DNA from: Terriglobia bacterium
GTDB taxonomy: Bacteria > Acidobacteriota > Terriglobia > Acidiferrales > UBA7541
Assembly (NCBI GenBank): GCA_020073705.1
Contig: JAIQES010000018.1
Coordinates: 1-64,000 of the forward strand
DNA length: 64,000 nucleotides
Direction of reading: 5' to 3'
The notes beneath the pieces were generated by a model, which saw only the letters and a program-made list of their open reading frames with translations, was not told where the DNA came from and ran no database searches. Of this stretch, positions 44,249 to 53,026 are shown one piece after another. Both the position numbers and the translations under genes were made by a program. The number at the start of each line of letters is the position of its first letter. Position 1 is the first letter of the stretch.

Positions 44249-44279
44249 AGTGACGATGAATAGTGACGATACATCGTCA
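44249..44279. promoter_or_regulatory. Putative activator-binding repeats
   Basis: AGTGACGAT at 44249-44257 is repeated at 44262-44270, and TGACGAT/ATCGTCA form a palindrome at 44264-44279 with a 2-bp centre. They lie about 95-140 bp upstream of the sigma-54 promoter, a normal distance for enhancer sites, and just past the activator gene stop. Confidence 0.55.
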
Positions 44280-44286
44280 GAGCTGA

Positions 44287-45684
44287 CTACATGTAGTCTT
44301 TTCGTTCGATTTTCAACTTCTTCAATTTGGAGTTCAAGGTGGTTCTTTTCAGTCCGAGCCGGGCTGCGGCACCATGCGGGCCTGCGATGGTGCCTTTGGT
44401 TTCGCGGAGTATACGAAGGATATGCTCTCTCTCGGTCGCTTCGAGCGAAGAATCTTCGTGAGAACTTGTTTCTTCGGGGGCTTCGAGTTCGGCCAGGGGG
44501 GCGCGCAACACCGACCCCTGTGTGAGGATTACAGCCCTTTCGATAAAATTCTCCAGTTCTCGGATGTTGCCGGGCCAGTCCCAGCGTGTCAGGGCCCGCA
44601 TTACGTCCGGTGGGATGGTTTCAATTTTCCTAAGTAGTTGCCGGGAGTACTTATCCACGAAGTATCGGACCAGTAGGGGGATGTCCTGCCGCCGCTCGCG
44701 CAGGGGGGGAATCGTGATCGGGAAAACGTGCAGGCGGTAGTACAGGTCACTGCGGAATTCCCGATCTGCCACCATTTTGGCGAGATCGCGATTCGTGGCT
44801 GTCACCAACCGCACATTGACTGGAATCGTCTGTGTGCTGCCAACCCTTTCAAATTCCTTCCACTGCAAGGCACGCAGAATCTTGGGTTGGAGCTCTAACG
44901 GGAGATCTCCGATTTCATCCAGGAACAATGTTCCCTCGTGCGCCATCTCCAGGCGGCCAATCCTCCGGGCGATTGCTCCGGTGAAGGCGCCTTTCTCATG
45001 CCCAAACAACTCGCTTTCGAGCAGTCCGGCAGGGATGGCCGCACAATTCATCTTGACAAGCGTTCGTTCCCGCCGTGAACTCAACCGATGGATCGCTCGG
45101 GCAACGAGGTCCTTTCCTGTGCCCGTCTCTCCCAGGATCATGACCGTCACGTCCGTCTCCGCTACGGTTTTGGCATTCTTCAGAACCCTCCTCAATCCCA
45201 GGCTCTCCCCGATGATGTCCTCGAAACCGGACTCAGTATTGATCTCCTCTTCGAGATAGCGGTTCTCATCTTCTTTTTGCTGTAAGGCTTCCTCGGCCTG
45301 CCTTTTTTCCGTAAGGTCTCGGATAACGCTCAAAACGACTCGGCCTTCTGTTGTCTCAACCGGACCAATCATGATATCGACGGGGAACTCACTACCATCT
45401 TTGCGTCTGCCATAGAGTTCCAGTCCAGCGCTACAGGGTTCGTGGCAATGCGCGCGACAGTGCTGGTGAACGTTATGGAATCGCTCGGGAATCAGGATCT
45501 CAACCGGCTGGCCTAGAAGTTCTTCGCGGGTGTAACCGAACGCCCGTTCAAGTTGCATATTCGTATTTGTGATTCGTCCGTCCTGATTGGTCACAACGAG
45601 GGCATCGGGCGAGAATTCGAACAGTTTCTCGAACAACGCCTGAGATTGAGAAGGCTTCAACTTTTGTGGCGATGCCCCGTTCAT
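44287..45684 (-). CDS. PAS-domain sigma-54 activator (AAA+, Fis-type HTH)
   Basis: 465 residues from ATG 45684 (AGG upstream; a GTG two codons earlier exists). PAS domain about 15-130 (FEFSPDALVVTNQDGRITNTN ...GRRKDGSEFPVDI); AAA+ core with GETGTGKD (Walker A), GAFTGA (sigma-54 contact) and LFLDEIGDL (Walker B); Fis-like HTH at the end (GAAARLGLKRTTLNSKLKKL). The PAS carries an unusual HQHCRAHCHEPC stretch. It should activate the sigma-54 promoter at 44140-44156. Its own start faces CRP-like array D. Confidence 0.93.
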   Translation of the reverse strand: MNGASPQKLKPSQSQALFEKLFEFSPDALVVTNQDGRITNTNMQLERAFGYTREELLGQPVEILIPERFHNVHQHCRAHCHEPCSAGLELYGRRKDGSEFPVDIMIGPVETTEGRVVLSVIRDLTEKRQAEEALQQKEDENRYLEEEINTESGFEDIIGESLGLRRVLKNAKTVAETDVTVMILGETGTGKDLVARAIHRLSSRRERTLVKMNCAAIPAGLLESELFGHEKGAFTGAIARRIGRLEMAHEGTLFLDEIGDLPLELQPKILRALQWKEFERVGSTQTIPVNVRLVTATNRDLAKMVADREFRSDLYYRLHVFPITIPPLRERRQDIPLLVRYFVDKYSRQLLRKIETIPPDVMRALTRWDWPGNIRELENFIERAVILTQGSVLRAPLAELEAPEETSSHEDSSLEATEREHILRILRETKGTIAGPHGAAARLGLKRTTLNSKLKKLKIERKDYM

Positions 45685-45836
45685 GTTCACCTACTGACAG
45701 GTGCAGTGAAGCCCGGCGCTGTCTGCCGACTCGAAATTCACAGGACGATACCGGGGGCCCGGATAGCCAACAAGTATGAGGAACTCGCAAACACGAGCGA
45801 GACTAATGCATCCCACTATATCACAGACGTTACAAG

Positions 45837-45874
45837 AGTGACGTAGGTTACATTCAACTGTGATCTCGCGCACA
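45837..45874. promoter_or_regulatory. CRP-like operator array D (sigma-54 activator / DUF2934-sHSP)
   Basis: AGTGA (45837), TTACA (45848), TGTGA (45859), GCACA (45870): two dyads with 6-bp centres, joined by 6 bp. It lies in the 337-bp gap between divergent genes, 152 bp from the activator start and 147 bp from the small heat-shock gene start. Confidence 0.65.
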
Positions 45875-46021
45875 GCGCCGCGCTGCGGGATCGAATAGAA
45901 AGAAACTGCCAACGATGCGTCAGCCCGGGGCCGCCGGCGATTTTTAAGGTCGAATCGAATTGTATCCCCAGCCCCGGGCCGGCACCGGCAGCAAGAGACA
46001 ATGAGATTAAGGAGAACACAA

Positions 46022-46549
46022 ATGACCCCGCAAGCCGCGACAGCAATGCAACCGGTCAAGACATCGGTGCCCGTCACACAGATACAGACGGAGAATGTCT
46101 TGGATCGGTTTCAGCAAGTCTATGACTCGATCGCTCGCCGAGCTTTCGATATTTTTGACGCGAATGGCAGGTGGTTCGGAAATGAATTGGGGGATTGGCT
46201 CATTGCCGAATCCGAAATGCTACACCCAGTGCACCTGGAAATGGCAGAATCCGATGACAACCTAACAGTTCGGGCGGAGGTGCCCGGATTCAGCACCAAG
46301 GAAGTCGAGATCAACGTCGAACCGCGCCGGTTGACAATCACCGGCAAACACGAAGCCAAGGAAGAGGGCAAGAAGGGTAAGACGATCTATTCCGAACGCT
46401 GTGCGAAGGAGGTTCTACGGTCCATCGACCTGCCGGCAGAAGTTGACAGCTCGAAGGTGACCGCGATCTTGAAAGACGGCATCCTGAGCATTGAACTGCC
46501 CAAGGCAGCTCATGCCAAGACGGTCCGTGTCGAACCTAAGGCAGCGTAA
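46022..46549 (+). CDS. Small heat-shock protein with N-terminal DUF2934 domain (copy 1)
   Basis: 175 residues from ATG 46022 with AAGGAG upstream. Residues ~36-70 (YDSIARRAFDIFDANGRWFG ...GDWLIAESEML) match DUF2934, and ~71-172 is an alpha-crystallin domain (LTVRAEVPGFSTKEVEINVE, DGILSIELPKA). It should hold unfolding proteins, with DUF2934 replacing the usual variable N-arm. A strong terminator follows. Likely regulated from array D. Confidence 0.9.
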   Translation: MTPQAATAMQPVKTSVPVTQIQTENVLDRFQQVYDSIARRAFDIFDANGRWFGNELGDWLIAESEMLHPVHLEMAESDDNLTVRAEVPGFSTKEVEINVEPRRLTITGKHEAKEEGKKGKTIYSERCAKEVLRSIDLPAEVDSSKVTAILKDGILSIELPKAAHAKTVRVEPKAA

Positions 46550-46564
46550 GTTAACAGAAGCGGC

Positions 46565-46607
46565 GGGGTGGGCATACAGGTTCGTTTATGCTCACCCCTT
46601 GCTTTTT
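46565..46607 (+). terminator. Intrinsic terminator of the small heat-shock gene
   Basis: GGGGTGGGCAT (46565-46575) pairs with ATGCTCACCCC (46588-46598) with one wobble, followed by TTGCTTTTT. Sits 16 bp past the stop codon. Confidence 0.85.
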
Positions 46608-46637
46608 CCAGACTCTCTTGGCCTCCAACAGCGGCTG

Positions 46638-47516
46638 CTAACCACGCACGGTCAGGACCGGGCATGCTGCCTGGGTGACAACTTTGTAAGCGATTGAGCG
46701 GCCAACCCGTGTTGCTGCGGTGAGGTGTCGTCCGGTACTGCGCACACCGAGAACGATCATATCAACGTTGTGCCTTGTCGCGATGCCTAGGATTGTATCT
46801 GCGGGCGCGCCCCGCTCTACAATGCATCTTGGATGCGATCCGGGCCCCGCACCAAGGGGAACCACATCCCGAAGAGTCTGGAATGCGGAGTTTACTTGTC
46901 CTGGCTCCGCATTCTGAATCGAGTGCATCAAGATGAGCTCGGCGTGATGTTCCTTTGCCAAAGAGATCGCGTAGGGAGCAGCCGTCAGAGATTCCGGACT
47001 GAAATCCGTCGCGTAAAGAATGCAATTCAGCTCTGCTGTGGCAGCGTGGCTTACTCTTGAAGAAACGGCCGGGCCCACAGTCAGAACAGGACATGCTGCC
47101 TGCCGGAAGATTTCCTCTGCAACAGAACCCACCAAGACCTTTTCCACTCCGGTCCGTCCGTGAGTGCCGAGAACAACCAGGTCGATGTTCTTGTCTTCTA
47201 TAACGCGTGCGAGGTTCTGCCAAACGTTGCCTCCCGGAAAGAGAAATTCGTGGGGCAAACCCTGCAACTCCTCTTCGATTTGGCGTTTGCTTTCCTGGCG
47301 GAATTCTTCTTCCTCTTGAGCCATTTTCGGCCACCTGGATGGCGGCACGAGGGGATAGATATCTGGTTGAACTACATGTACAACGTGCACCGTGGCAGCC
47401 GATCGACGAGCAATCTCCACGGCATAAGGCAATGCCAACTTTGTCGTGGAAGAAAAATCAGTTGCAAACAGTATGTTCTTGAAAGCGGCCTGAATGAATG
47501 TCTCTCCATCCTTCAC
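46638..47516 (-). CDS. Tandem UspA universal stress protein
   Basis: 292 residues from GTG 47516 with GGAGG six bases upstream. Two UspA folds: ILFATDFSSTTKLALPYAVEIA...VVLGTHGRTGVEKVLVGSVAEEIFRQAACPVLTV (about 12-148), then CILYATDFSPESLTAAPYAISLA...VDMIVLGVRSTG (about 162-290). The first has the G-x2-G-x9-G-S/T ATP motif; the second is degenerate. Usp proteins build up in growth arrest and hypoxia. Divergent from the second DUF2934-sHSP gene across array E. Confidence 0.93.
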   Translation of the reverse strand: MKDGETFIQAAFKNILFATDFSSTTKLALPYAVEIARRSAATVHVVHVVQPDIYPLVPPSRWPKMAQEEEEFRQESKRQIEEELQGLPHEFLFPGGNVWQNLARVIEDKNIDLVVLGTHGRTGVEKVLVGSVAEEIFRQAACPVLTVGPAVSSRVSHAATAELNCILYATDFSPESLTAAPYAISLAKEHHAELILMHSIQNAEPGQVNSAFQTLRDVVPLGAGPGSHPRCIVERGAPADTILGIATRHNVDMIVLGVRSTGRHLTAATRVGRSIAYKVVTQAACPVLTVRG

Positions 47517-47636
47517 CTCATGCCTCCACCGCGCAAGACCGGGAGATTGCCATTACCATTCGTATTCGCTCGAACGATTCATTCTCCCCGACCTCCTAGC
47601 GTCGCCTATTGTTGCCTTATTTGAGTCTTCCAGAGC

Positions 47637-47674
47637 TATGCGCCAGGTCACAATCCACTGTGATCTGCGTCATA
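47637..47674. promoter_or_regulatory. CRP-like operator array E (UspA / DUF2934-sHSP copy 2)
   Basis: TATGC (47637, weak), TCACA (47648), TGTGA (47659), TCATA (47670), all at 11-bp steps. It lies 120 bp upstream of the UspA start and 62 bp upstream of the plus-strand gene, so both could be controlled. Confidence 0.65.
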
Positions 47675-47736
47675 CCGGGGAAAGTACCGGCCCGTGTACA
47701 AAATATGCCGATCCTCGAGAATGTGGGGTTGAAGAT

Positions 47737-48273
47737 ATGCAAGAACCAACGCGGTCGAATCCGTCCTGGAACGGCAGAACTGTGAAGGTCATACCGATGA
47801 GTCCTGCCGGGTGCACCGGAAGGATTGCCAGCGCCGTTGCTTGGCGAGCGTTTCAGATCAGTCAAGACGGTGGTTTTGCACCCGGACATGTAGTTGAAAA
47901 CTGGAAGCGCGCGGAAGCCGAGGTTGTGAGTCCGCTTTGCGCTGGATTGATGATGGCGAGCGACAGGATTTTGGTGACCACTAGCGCAACCCGCTTCAAA
48001 GAAGGCGCCATTGAAATCTGCGCCGCGCCGCGCCGCCTCATTATTTTTGGAAGACCGCGAAAGTGTGCGGCGCGCCTGAGACAGCAAGAAGATCATTCCG
48101 ACCTACAGGGCCACGGGATCGTTGATATCCTTAACCTATCTGTTGAGATTGACCCGTCCAGAGTGACAGCGAGATTCAGCCAGCGCATGCTCGAAATTGA
48201 GTTGCCGAAAGTCCGCTCCACTCGCGCGTCGCTTGATCATGGCCGCGGGAGGAACCAGGAGGCAAGATTGTGA
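47737..48273 (+). CDS. DUF2934 plus divergent alpha-crystallin-like protein (copy 2)
   Basis: 178 residues from ATG 47737. Residues ~30-65 (IASAVAWRAFQISQDGGFAPG, VENWKRAEAEV) match DUF2934; the rest keeps the sHSP strand order (ILVTTSATRFKEGAIEICAA, VTARFSQRMLEIELPKV) but has lost the conserved A-x-x-x-G-V-L core. It aligns in layout with copy 1 at 46022. Possibly a specialised or decaying partner. The start is weakly supported (only GAAG upstream); the frame stays open well upstream through the operator. Confidence 0.7.
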   Translation: MQEPTRSNPSWNGRTVKVIPMSPAGCTGRIASAVAWRAFQISQDGGFAPGHVVENWKRAEAEVVSPLCAGLMMASDRILVTTSATRFKEGAIEICAAPRRLIIFGRPRKCAARLRQQEDHSDLQGHGIVDILNLSVEIDPSRVTARFSQRMLEIELPKVRSTRASLDHGRGRNQEARL

Positions 48274-48335
48274 GTGGGAGAATGATTGCTGCTTGAACGC
48301 TACGGCGAATGATAACAAACAGCCAATTTCGTCAG

Positions 48336-48373
48336 CGTGGCCCACGTCACACAAGAAAGTGATGAATATCACT
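48336..48373. promoter_or_regulatory. CRP-like operator array F (phosphoribosyltransferase-groEL)
   Basis: CGTGG (48336, weak), TCACA (48347), AGTGA (48358), TCACT (48369). The downstream dyad is strong. 47 bp upstream of the phosphoribosyltransferase ATG. Confidence 0.65.
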
Positions 48374-48420
48374 GTCCGCTCAGCCTTTCCGACCCAAAAT
48401 AAACAAGAAAGGAGTTGGCG

Positions 48421-49080
48421 ATGATTTTTCTGGATCGTGAGGAAGCCGGCCGCGAATTGGCCAAGAAACTCAAAGCGTACGAAAAGACGGTGCATGTGCT
48501 GGTTTTAGGCATCCCGCGCGGGGGTGTACCAGTCGCATTCCAGGTGGCCACAGAACTGCGGGCTCCTTTGGATGTGTTCGTTGTGCGCAAACTTGGAGTT
48601 CCAGGAAGGGAAGAACTCGCATTCGGGGCGATTGCGAGCGGCGGAATTCGCTTTCTCGACAGCGAAATTGTCGAAGCAGTGGGAATCTCCGACCTGGAGA
48701 TCGAACTGATCACGGCGAAAGAGAGGCAAGAGCTGGAACGCCGCGAAGTAGCCTACCGAGGCGGACGCCCCCCGCTCGCAGTCCAAGGCCAGACAGTTAT
48801 CCTTGTGGACGATGGCATCGCCACGGGATCCAGCATGCAGGTGGCGATCACTGCATTGCGCCAGATGAAGCCAGCTCGACTTGTGGTCGCAACGCCTGTG
48901 GCTCCCGTTTCCACGTGCAAGCGCCTCAGACGCGAGGTTGACGAACTCATTTGCGTACAAATGCCGGCATCCTTCTACGCGATCGGCGAGTTCTACGAAA
49001 ATTTTTCGCAGGTATCAGATGAGGAAGTGACGGACCTGCTTTGTCGGATTACGCGACAACCTACAACGAGTGTTGCATGA
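48421..49080 (+). CDS. Phosphoribosyltransferase-family protein
   Basis: 219 residues from ATG 48421 with AAAGGAG upstream. FLDREEAGRELAKKL, VLGIPRGGVPVAFQVA, FVVRKLGVPGREELAFGAIA and the PRPP loop VILVDDGIATGSSM (about 126-139) are typical of the group that is often co-regulated with Usp and sHSP genes in dormancy or hypoxia regulons. The reaction is not established for this group. Likely heads a transcript that includes the groEL-type gene 225 bp downstream. Confidence 0.88.
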   Translation: MIFLDREEAGRELAKKLKAYEKTVHVLVLGIPRGGVPVAFQVATELRAPLDVFVVRKLGVPGREELAFGAIASGGIRFLDSEIVEAVGISDLEIELITAKERQELERREVAYRGGRPPLAVQGQTVILVDDGIATGSSMQVAITALRQMKPARLVVATPVAPVSTCKRLRREVDELICVQMPASFYAIGEFYENFSQVSDEEVTDLLCRITRQPTTSVA

Positions 49081-49093
49081 ATGCGTTGGGGCA

Positions 49094-49115
49094 ATGGACG
49101 AAAAAGTTCGTCCAT
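49094..49115. promoter_or_regulatory. 9-bp hairpin between phosphoribosyltransferase and groEL-type gene
   Basis: ATGGACGAA (49094-49102) and TTCGTCCAT (49107-49115) form a perfect stem with a 4-base AAAG loop, 13 bp past the stop. No T-run follows, so it may be an RNA-processing or partial-termination site. It is not a CIRCE element. The remaining gap to 49305 has no supported gene. Confidence 0.45.
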
Positions 49116-49305
49116 GATTGCCGGCCAAATGAAGGAACGAAATGGCGTCGAACTCACTGACTCCAACGAGTTCGGGAACGTGACGCTGCGAGGGATTTTC
49201 CGTCTTCCAGAACGCAGGGCATTGTTCTCTTTGCTCACGAGAACGGCAGTAGCCGCCACCACCGGATGTCACAACTGCGCTTCAACTTAGATAAGGAGAT
49301 TTGTC

Positions 49306-50928
49306 ATGCCTTCTAAACGTTTGCTGTTTCGCTCTGCGGCGCGCGAAAAGATACTGACTGGTGCTGCTGCGCTAGCCGACGCTGTGCGCATCACACTCGG
49401 GCCAAAATCCAAATGCGTGCTCATCCAGAAAAAGTGGGGAAGGCCGATTGTCTGTAACGACGGGATCACCATCGCCAAGGAGATCGAGCTGGAGGACCCA
49501 GAAGCAAACCTCGGAGCACAGATGATCCGGGAGGCCGCGGAGCGCACCGGCGATGCCGTCGGCGATGGGACGAGCACATCGGCGATCCTTGCGCATGCAG
49601 TATTTGCCGAGGGCTTGCACAATGTCGCGGCCGGCGCCAGTGCCGTGGATCTCAAGCGGGGTCTGGATCGCGGCCTCCGCGTTGCCGTAAAAACCTTGAA
49701 GGGCCTTTCCCGGCCGGTCGCGAGCCGCCTGGAGAAGGCCCAAATTGCTGCCATCTCAGCCCACAACGATACGACGATCGGCGACTTGGTGGCTGATGCG
49801 TATGAGAAGGTTGGACCCGAGGGCGTTATCACGGTCGAGGAAGCCAAGACCACCGAATCAACCCTCGAGGTTGTCGAAGGGATGCAATTCGACCGGGGAT
49901 TCATCTCACCATACTTCATAACGGATCCGGAAAAGATGGAGGTGGTGCTCGACGATCCCTCAATCCTGCTCCACGAAAAGAGGCTTGCGAATATGAAAGA
50001 TATGCTCCCACTCCTGGAGCAAGTCGCGAAAGCCGGACGCCCTTTGTTGATCATTGCCGAGGATGTGGAGGGGGAGGCGCTAGCGACGCTGGTTGTGAAC
50101 AAAGTCCGCGGGACGTTGCTTTCCGTCGCGGTGAAGGCGCCCGGGTTCGGCGACCGGCGGAAGGACATGCTGCAGGACATCGCCATCCTCACGGGTGGTC
50201 AAGTGATCGCCGAAGAACTTGGACTGAAGATCGAAAATCTCACCCTTAGCGAACTGGGGAAGGCGAAGCGTGTGCTGATCGACAAAGATAAAACCACGAT
50301 CATCGAAGGCAGTGGCTCAAAAGCCGCCATCCAGGGCCGCTGCGCCGAACTTCGAAAGCAGATCGAGAAGACGACTTCCGACTACGATAAGGAGAAACTT
50401 GAGGAACGGTTGGCAAAGCTGTCGGGAGGAGTGGCCGTCATCCGCGTGGGAGCCCCTTCCGAAACGGAAATGAAAAATCGCAAAGAAGCGATCGAAGATG
50501 CCATCAACGCAACGAAAGCGGCTCTCGCAGAAGGAATTGTGCCGGGTGGCGGTCTCTCCCTCTTGCGGCTGATTGATGCGATTAATGTGGAGGAGGCGAA
50601 CTGCTCAGGAGATGAGCGCACCGGCATGCTGATTTTACGGCGCGCACTCGAGGCCCCCACGCGCCAGATTGCTGAGAACTCAACCGTGGACGGAGGAGTT
50701 GTTGTCGACCGTATGCGGTCAGGCAAAGGAAACTTCGGTTTCGATGCCGCCCGTTGCGAGTACGTGGATCTGGTGGAGGCTGGGATTATTGATCCGACAA
50801 AGGTGGTGCGTATTGCGCTTGAGAATGCGGTCTCTGTTGCCAGCGTTCTACTGTTGGCCGAGGCAACGCTTACTGAAAAGCCAGAAGAGAAAAAGGAGAG
50901 TGCGCCGCCGCGCGAATCTTTTGATTAG
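49306..50928 (+). CDS. Orphan GroEL-type chaperonin
   Basis: 540 residues; AAGGAG precedes the [36 protein letters not shown] (ATP site, D in GDGT) and the intermediate and apical domains are all present, ending [18 protein letters not shown]...VVRIALENA. The C-terminus is charged ([14 protein letters not shown]) rather than the Gly-Gly-Met tail, and no groES is adjacent, so it is a second, stress-linked chaperonin, not the housekeeping copy. Codon 33 onward ([13 protein letters not shown]) differs from the canonical P-K-G-R-N-V-V-L. Location after array F fits stress control. Confidence 0.93.
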   Translation: MPSKRLLFRSAAREKILTGAAALADAVRITLGPKSKCVLIQKKWGRPIVCNDGITIAKEIELEDPEANLGAQMIREAAERTGDAVGDGTSTSAILAHAVFAEGLHNVAAGASAVDLKRGLDRGLRVAVKTLKGLSRPVASRLEKAQIAAISAHNDTTIGDLVADAYEKVGPEGVITVEEAKTTESTLEVVEGMQFDRGFISPYFITDPEKMEVVLDDPSILLHEKRLANMKDMLPLLEQVAKAGRPLLIIAEDVEGEALATLVVNKVRGTLLSVAVKAPGFGDRRKDMLQDIAILTGGQVIAEELGLKIENLTLSELGKAKRVLIDKDKTTIIEGSGSKAAIQGRCAELRKQIEKTTSDYDKEKLEERLAKLSGGVAVIRVGAPSETEMKNRKEAIEDAINATKAALAEGIVPGGGLSLLRLIDAINVEEANCSGDERTGMLILRRALEAPTRQIAENSTVDGGVVVDRMRSGKGNFGFDAARCEYVDLVEAGIIDPTKVVRIALENAVSVASVLLLAEATLTEKPEEKKESAPPRESFD

Positions 50929-51211
50929 CGGGGTTTGCCTGATCAGGGACGGTCTGTTTTTCGCGTTTGCGATTGCCACACGGGAGCCTGCATGGAGGGG
51001 ATCAAAACAGGTGCGTGATTCGTTCGCTCGCGCTAAGAGGACACCAGGGATGGCATGCTCCGTGTTCAGTGGAAATTGTCAGTAATGCAATCAATCGCTG
51101 ACGCATGGTCCCAAAACGTTTGAAGAAAGCATCCGATGACTGTGACGCAGGCATCGGAGAGCCCCTGGTCTCGCTAGCGGGTTTCTTTAACCGAGAGGAA
51201 TGTCAGTTCAG

Positions 51212-51907
51212 CTAGTCCACCGGTTCAGGAATCATGTGCGCACGGACGATCAGCCGCTTTGGCGCAGGACCTATATAGGAAGGGGGATAGCAGGTCACCA
51301 GCGTTAAGATTGCGATATCAGAAGCATTCAACACTTCGGTGTCGTTGGGCCCAACCACCTCAGAAAAATCGACAAGGTAGCGATAAGTATTGTCTAGGGT
51401 AGTTAGCGTGATCTCATCATTCTTTTCGAGATCCCGCAAATGTCTGAAGAACGTGTCGCGGTGACCTGCGATTGCGATATTACCCGGTTCCCCAGGCAGC
51501 GCGGTTTCTGGAATATGCCCGACCGCGCGCCGCAAGGTGCGATTGTCCGTGCCTTCAAGAATCATTACAGCAAGACCGATTTTTGGTATCTCGATTTGGC
51601 CAAGCGGAGAACCTGCCCGGCCTGTTATACCAAAGCTTGCAGCGCCCGGACTCGTCACCTGCACCGGCGATGGAACAGTAGCCGGTGGAATGACATTTGC
51701 ACCCATATGCGATGAGGACTTCGCTTCCTTCGCCGCCCGTTGAAACCGCTGAGTCTGATAGCCCTGATAAATTTTTGCGTCGAGCACCGCGTATCCGCAG
51801 TAGCCAAGCGCAAGAATGCCGATGACGAAGAAAACATTTCGGCTCCATCGCAGGAATCGACTGCTACGCGTCGAATGAGACATCTGCCATGCAATTCGGA
51901 GCTTCAT
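51212..51907 (-). CDS. Class D-type sortase
   Basis: 231 residues. One N-terminal membrane anchor (NVFFVIGILALGYCGYAVLD), then the sortase barrel: IEIPKIGLAVMILEGTD, IAIAGHRDTFFRHL (catalytic His), ILTLVTCYPPSYIGPA (T-L-V-T-C, catalytic Cys) and KRLIVRA (Arg). Sortases cut an L-P-x-T-x motif and join the protein to an amine; the LPHTA protein two genes upstream is the obvious substrate. The start ATG overlaps the VWA stop (ATGA), so they are co-translated. Unusual for a Gram-negative-type cell. Confidence 0.92.
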   Translation of the reverse strand: MKLRIAWQMSHSTRSSRFLRWSRNVFFVIGILALGYCGYAVLDAKIYQGYQTQRFQRAAKEAKSSSHMGANVIPPATVPSPVQVTSPGAASFGITGRAGSPLGQIEIPKIGLAVMILEGTDNRTLRRAVGHIPETALPGEPGNIAIAGHRDTFFRHLRDLEKNDEITLTTLDNTYRYLVDFSEVVGPNDTEVLNASDIAILTLVTCYPPSYIGPAPKRLIVRAHMIPEPVD

Positions 51908-52884
51908 GGCCGGTTGTCCTGACCGCTGTCAGACGAGTGAAGATTCAAAGGTGCGGAATAACCGGCGCGGGTGATAACAGACAATCGCCTCCCTCCCGGC
52001 GTCTCGCGCGCCTTCACGTTGATTGCCCGGTAGGCCCCGTCTTGCTTCTTGTTCGTCGGTACGTAGGTGATGGTGTATTGGCTGCGAATGTCATGAGCAA
52101 TTTGTTCACAAATCGGGAGAATGTCCTTCAGAGTCTGGGGAAAATATGCCTCTCCGCCGGAAGCTGCTGACAGTTGCTTGAGCACATGCGGGTTCCGATC
52201 CTCGTCGTTCTCGTCGAATATCCCCATTGTGTAAATGGCCACGTTCAACTGATTCACCATCGACATGACCTGGGCCAGGTTGTGCTTGCTGGCGTTGTCG
52301 CCACCATCGCTAATCACGATCAACACTTTCTTGTCCCATTTGCCCTTCTGCAGGTGTTCGAGGCCAACAAGAATCGCATCGTAGAGAGCCGTCATGCCGG
52401 TTACGACATTTCTGGATAGTGCTGTTTCCAATTGAGCCGCATTGCTCGTGAAAGGCGTGTTCTGTGGCAGGCTCAGCGAAACATGCTCGTTGAAATTGAC
52501 CACGAACATCTGATCCTCTGGATTGCTGGAGCGCGCAAAAGCCAGGGCGGCGGCAATCACATTGGAGCGCTTCGGACCCATGCTTCCGCTGTTGTCAATC
52601 ACCAAGCCAACTGTGACGGGGATATCTTCGTGGCTAAAAGATTCAATTTGTTGAAGGACCTTATCTTCGTAGACTTGGAAGTTTTCCTTGCTGAGTCCTG
52701 AGACCGGAGCGCCTTTATGGTCCCTCACAGTTGCCCGCAAGACAACCAAGTCCACATTTGTTCGAATCGCGTACGGGCCAACTTGGTTAGGCTGTGGGAC
52801 GCCCTGAGACAAGGCAACGCAGGGTAAAATGATCAGAAAGATGAACGAGAACAGACAGAGTTCTTGACCCGCACGTCGTTGCAT
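51904..52884 (-). CDS. Exported VWA-domain protein (VWFA-related, acidobacterial type)
   Basis: 326 residues from ATG 52884, which opens a signal peptide (LFSFIFLIILPCVALSQG); an earlier ATG at 52974 lies in a hairpin and is unlikely. IRTNVDLVVLRATVRDHKGAPVSGLSKENFQVYED is the usual start of this family; the VWA has VGLVIDNSGSMGPKRS (MIDAS D-x-S-x-S), GMTALYDAI and VIVISDGGDN. It likely binds protein or metal outside the inner membrane. Middle gene of the LPHTA protein-VWA-sortase operon. Confidence 0.88.
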   Translation of the reverse strand: MQRRAGQELCLFSFIFLIILPCVALSQGVPQPNQVGPYAIRTNVDLVVLRATVRDHKGAPVSGLSKENFQVYEDKVLQQIESFSHEDIPVTVGLVIDNSGSMGPKRSNVIAAALAFARSSNPEDQMFVVNFNEHVSLSLPQNTPFTSNAAQLETALSRNVVTGMTALYDAILVGLEHLQKGKWDKKVLIVISDGGDNASKHNLAQVMSMVNQLNVAIYTMGIFDENDEDRNPHVLKQLSAASGGEAYFPQTLKDILPICEQIAHDIRSQYTITYVPTNKKQDGAYRAINVKARETPGGRRLSVITRAGYSAPLNLHSSDSGQDNRP

Positions 52885-52974
52885 GAGCTTTTTCAATTTC
52901 GATTGCGCCTTGAATCTCCCGGCATTTTGTGGAATCTGAGCCGTAGTCCCGGATCTCGGATCCCTACCGCCCAT

Positions 52975-53001
52975 GAGGGCAGGTCAAACTCACCTGCCCT
53001 C
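52975..53001 (-). terminator. Perfect 10-bp hairpin inside the sortase operon
   Basis: GAGGGCAGGT (52975-52984) pairs with ACCTGCCCTC (52992-53001) across a 7-base loop. It follows the LPHTA gene stop by 26 bp. No T-run follows on the minus strand, so it may attenuate or mark RNA cleavage to set protein ratios rather than end transcription. Confidence 0.5.
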
Positions 53002-53026
53002 TCCGCAATACGTACATGCTCCTGAT

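Noticed and set aside
45890-46015. Sigma-54 promoter before the DUF2934-sHSP gene
   Set aside because: A GG-N10-GC spacing can be found in a GC-rich stretch, but flanking bases do not fit TGGCAC/TTGC.
49094-49115. CIRCE (HrcA) element before the groEL-type gene
   Set aside because: The hairpin sequence does not resemble TTAGCACTC-N9-GAGTGCTAA, and it is about 190 bp from the start codon.
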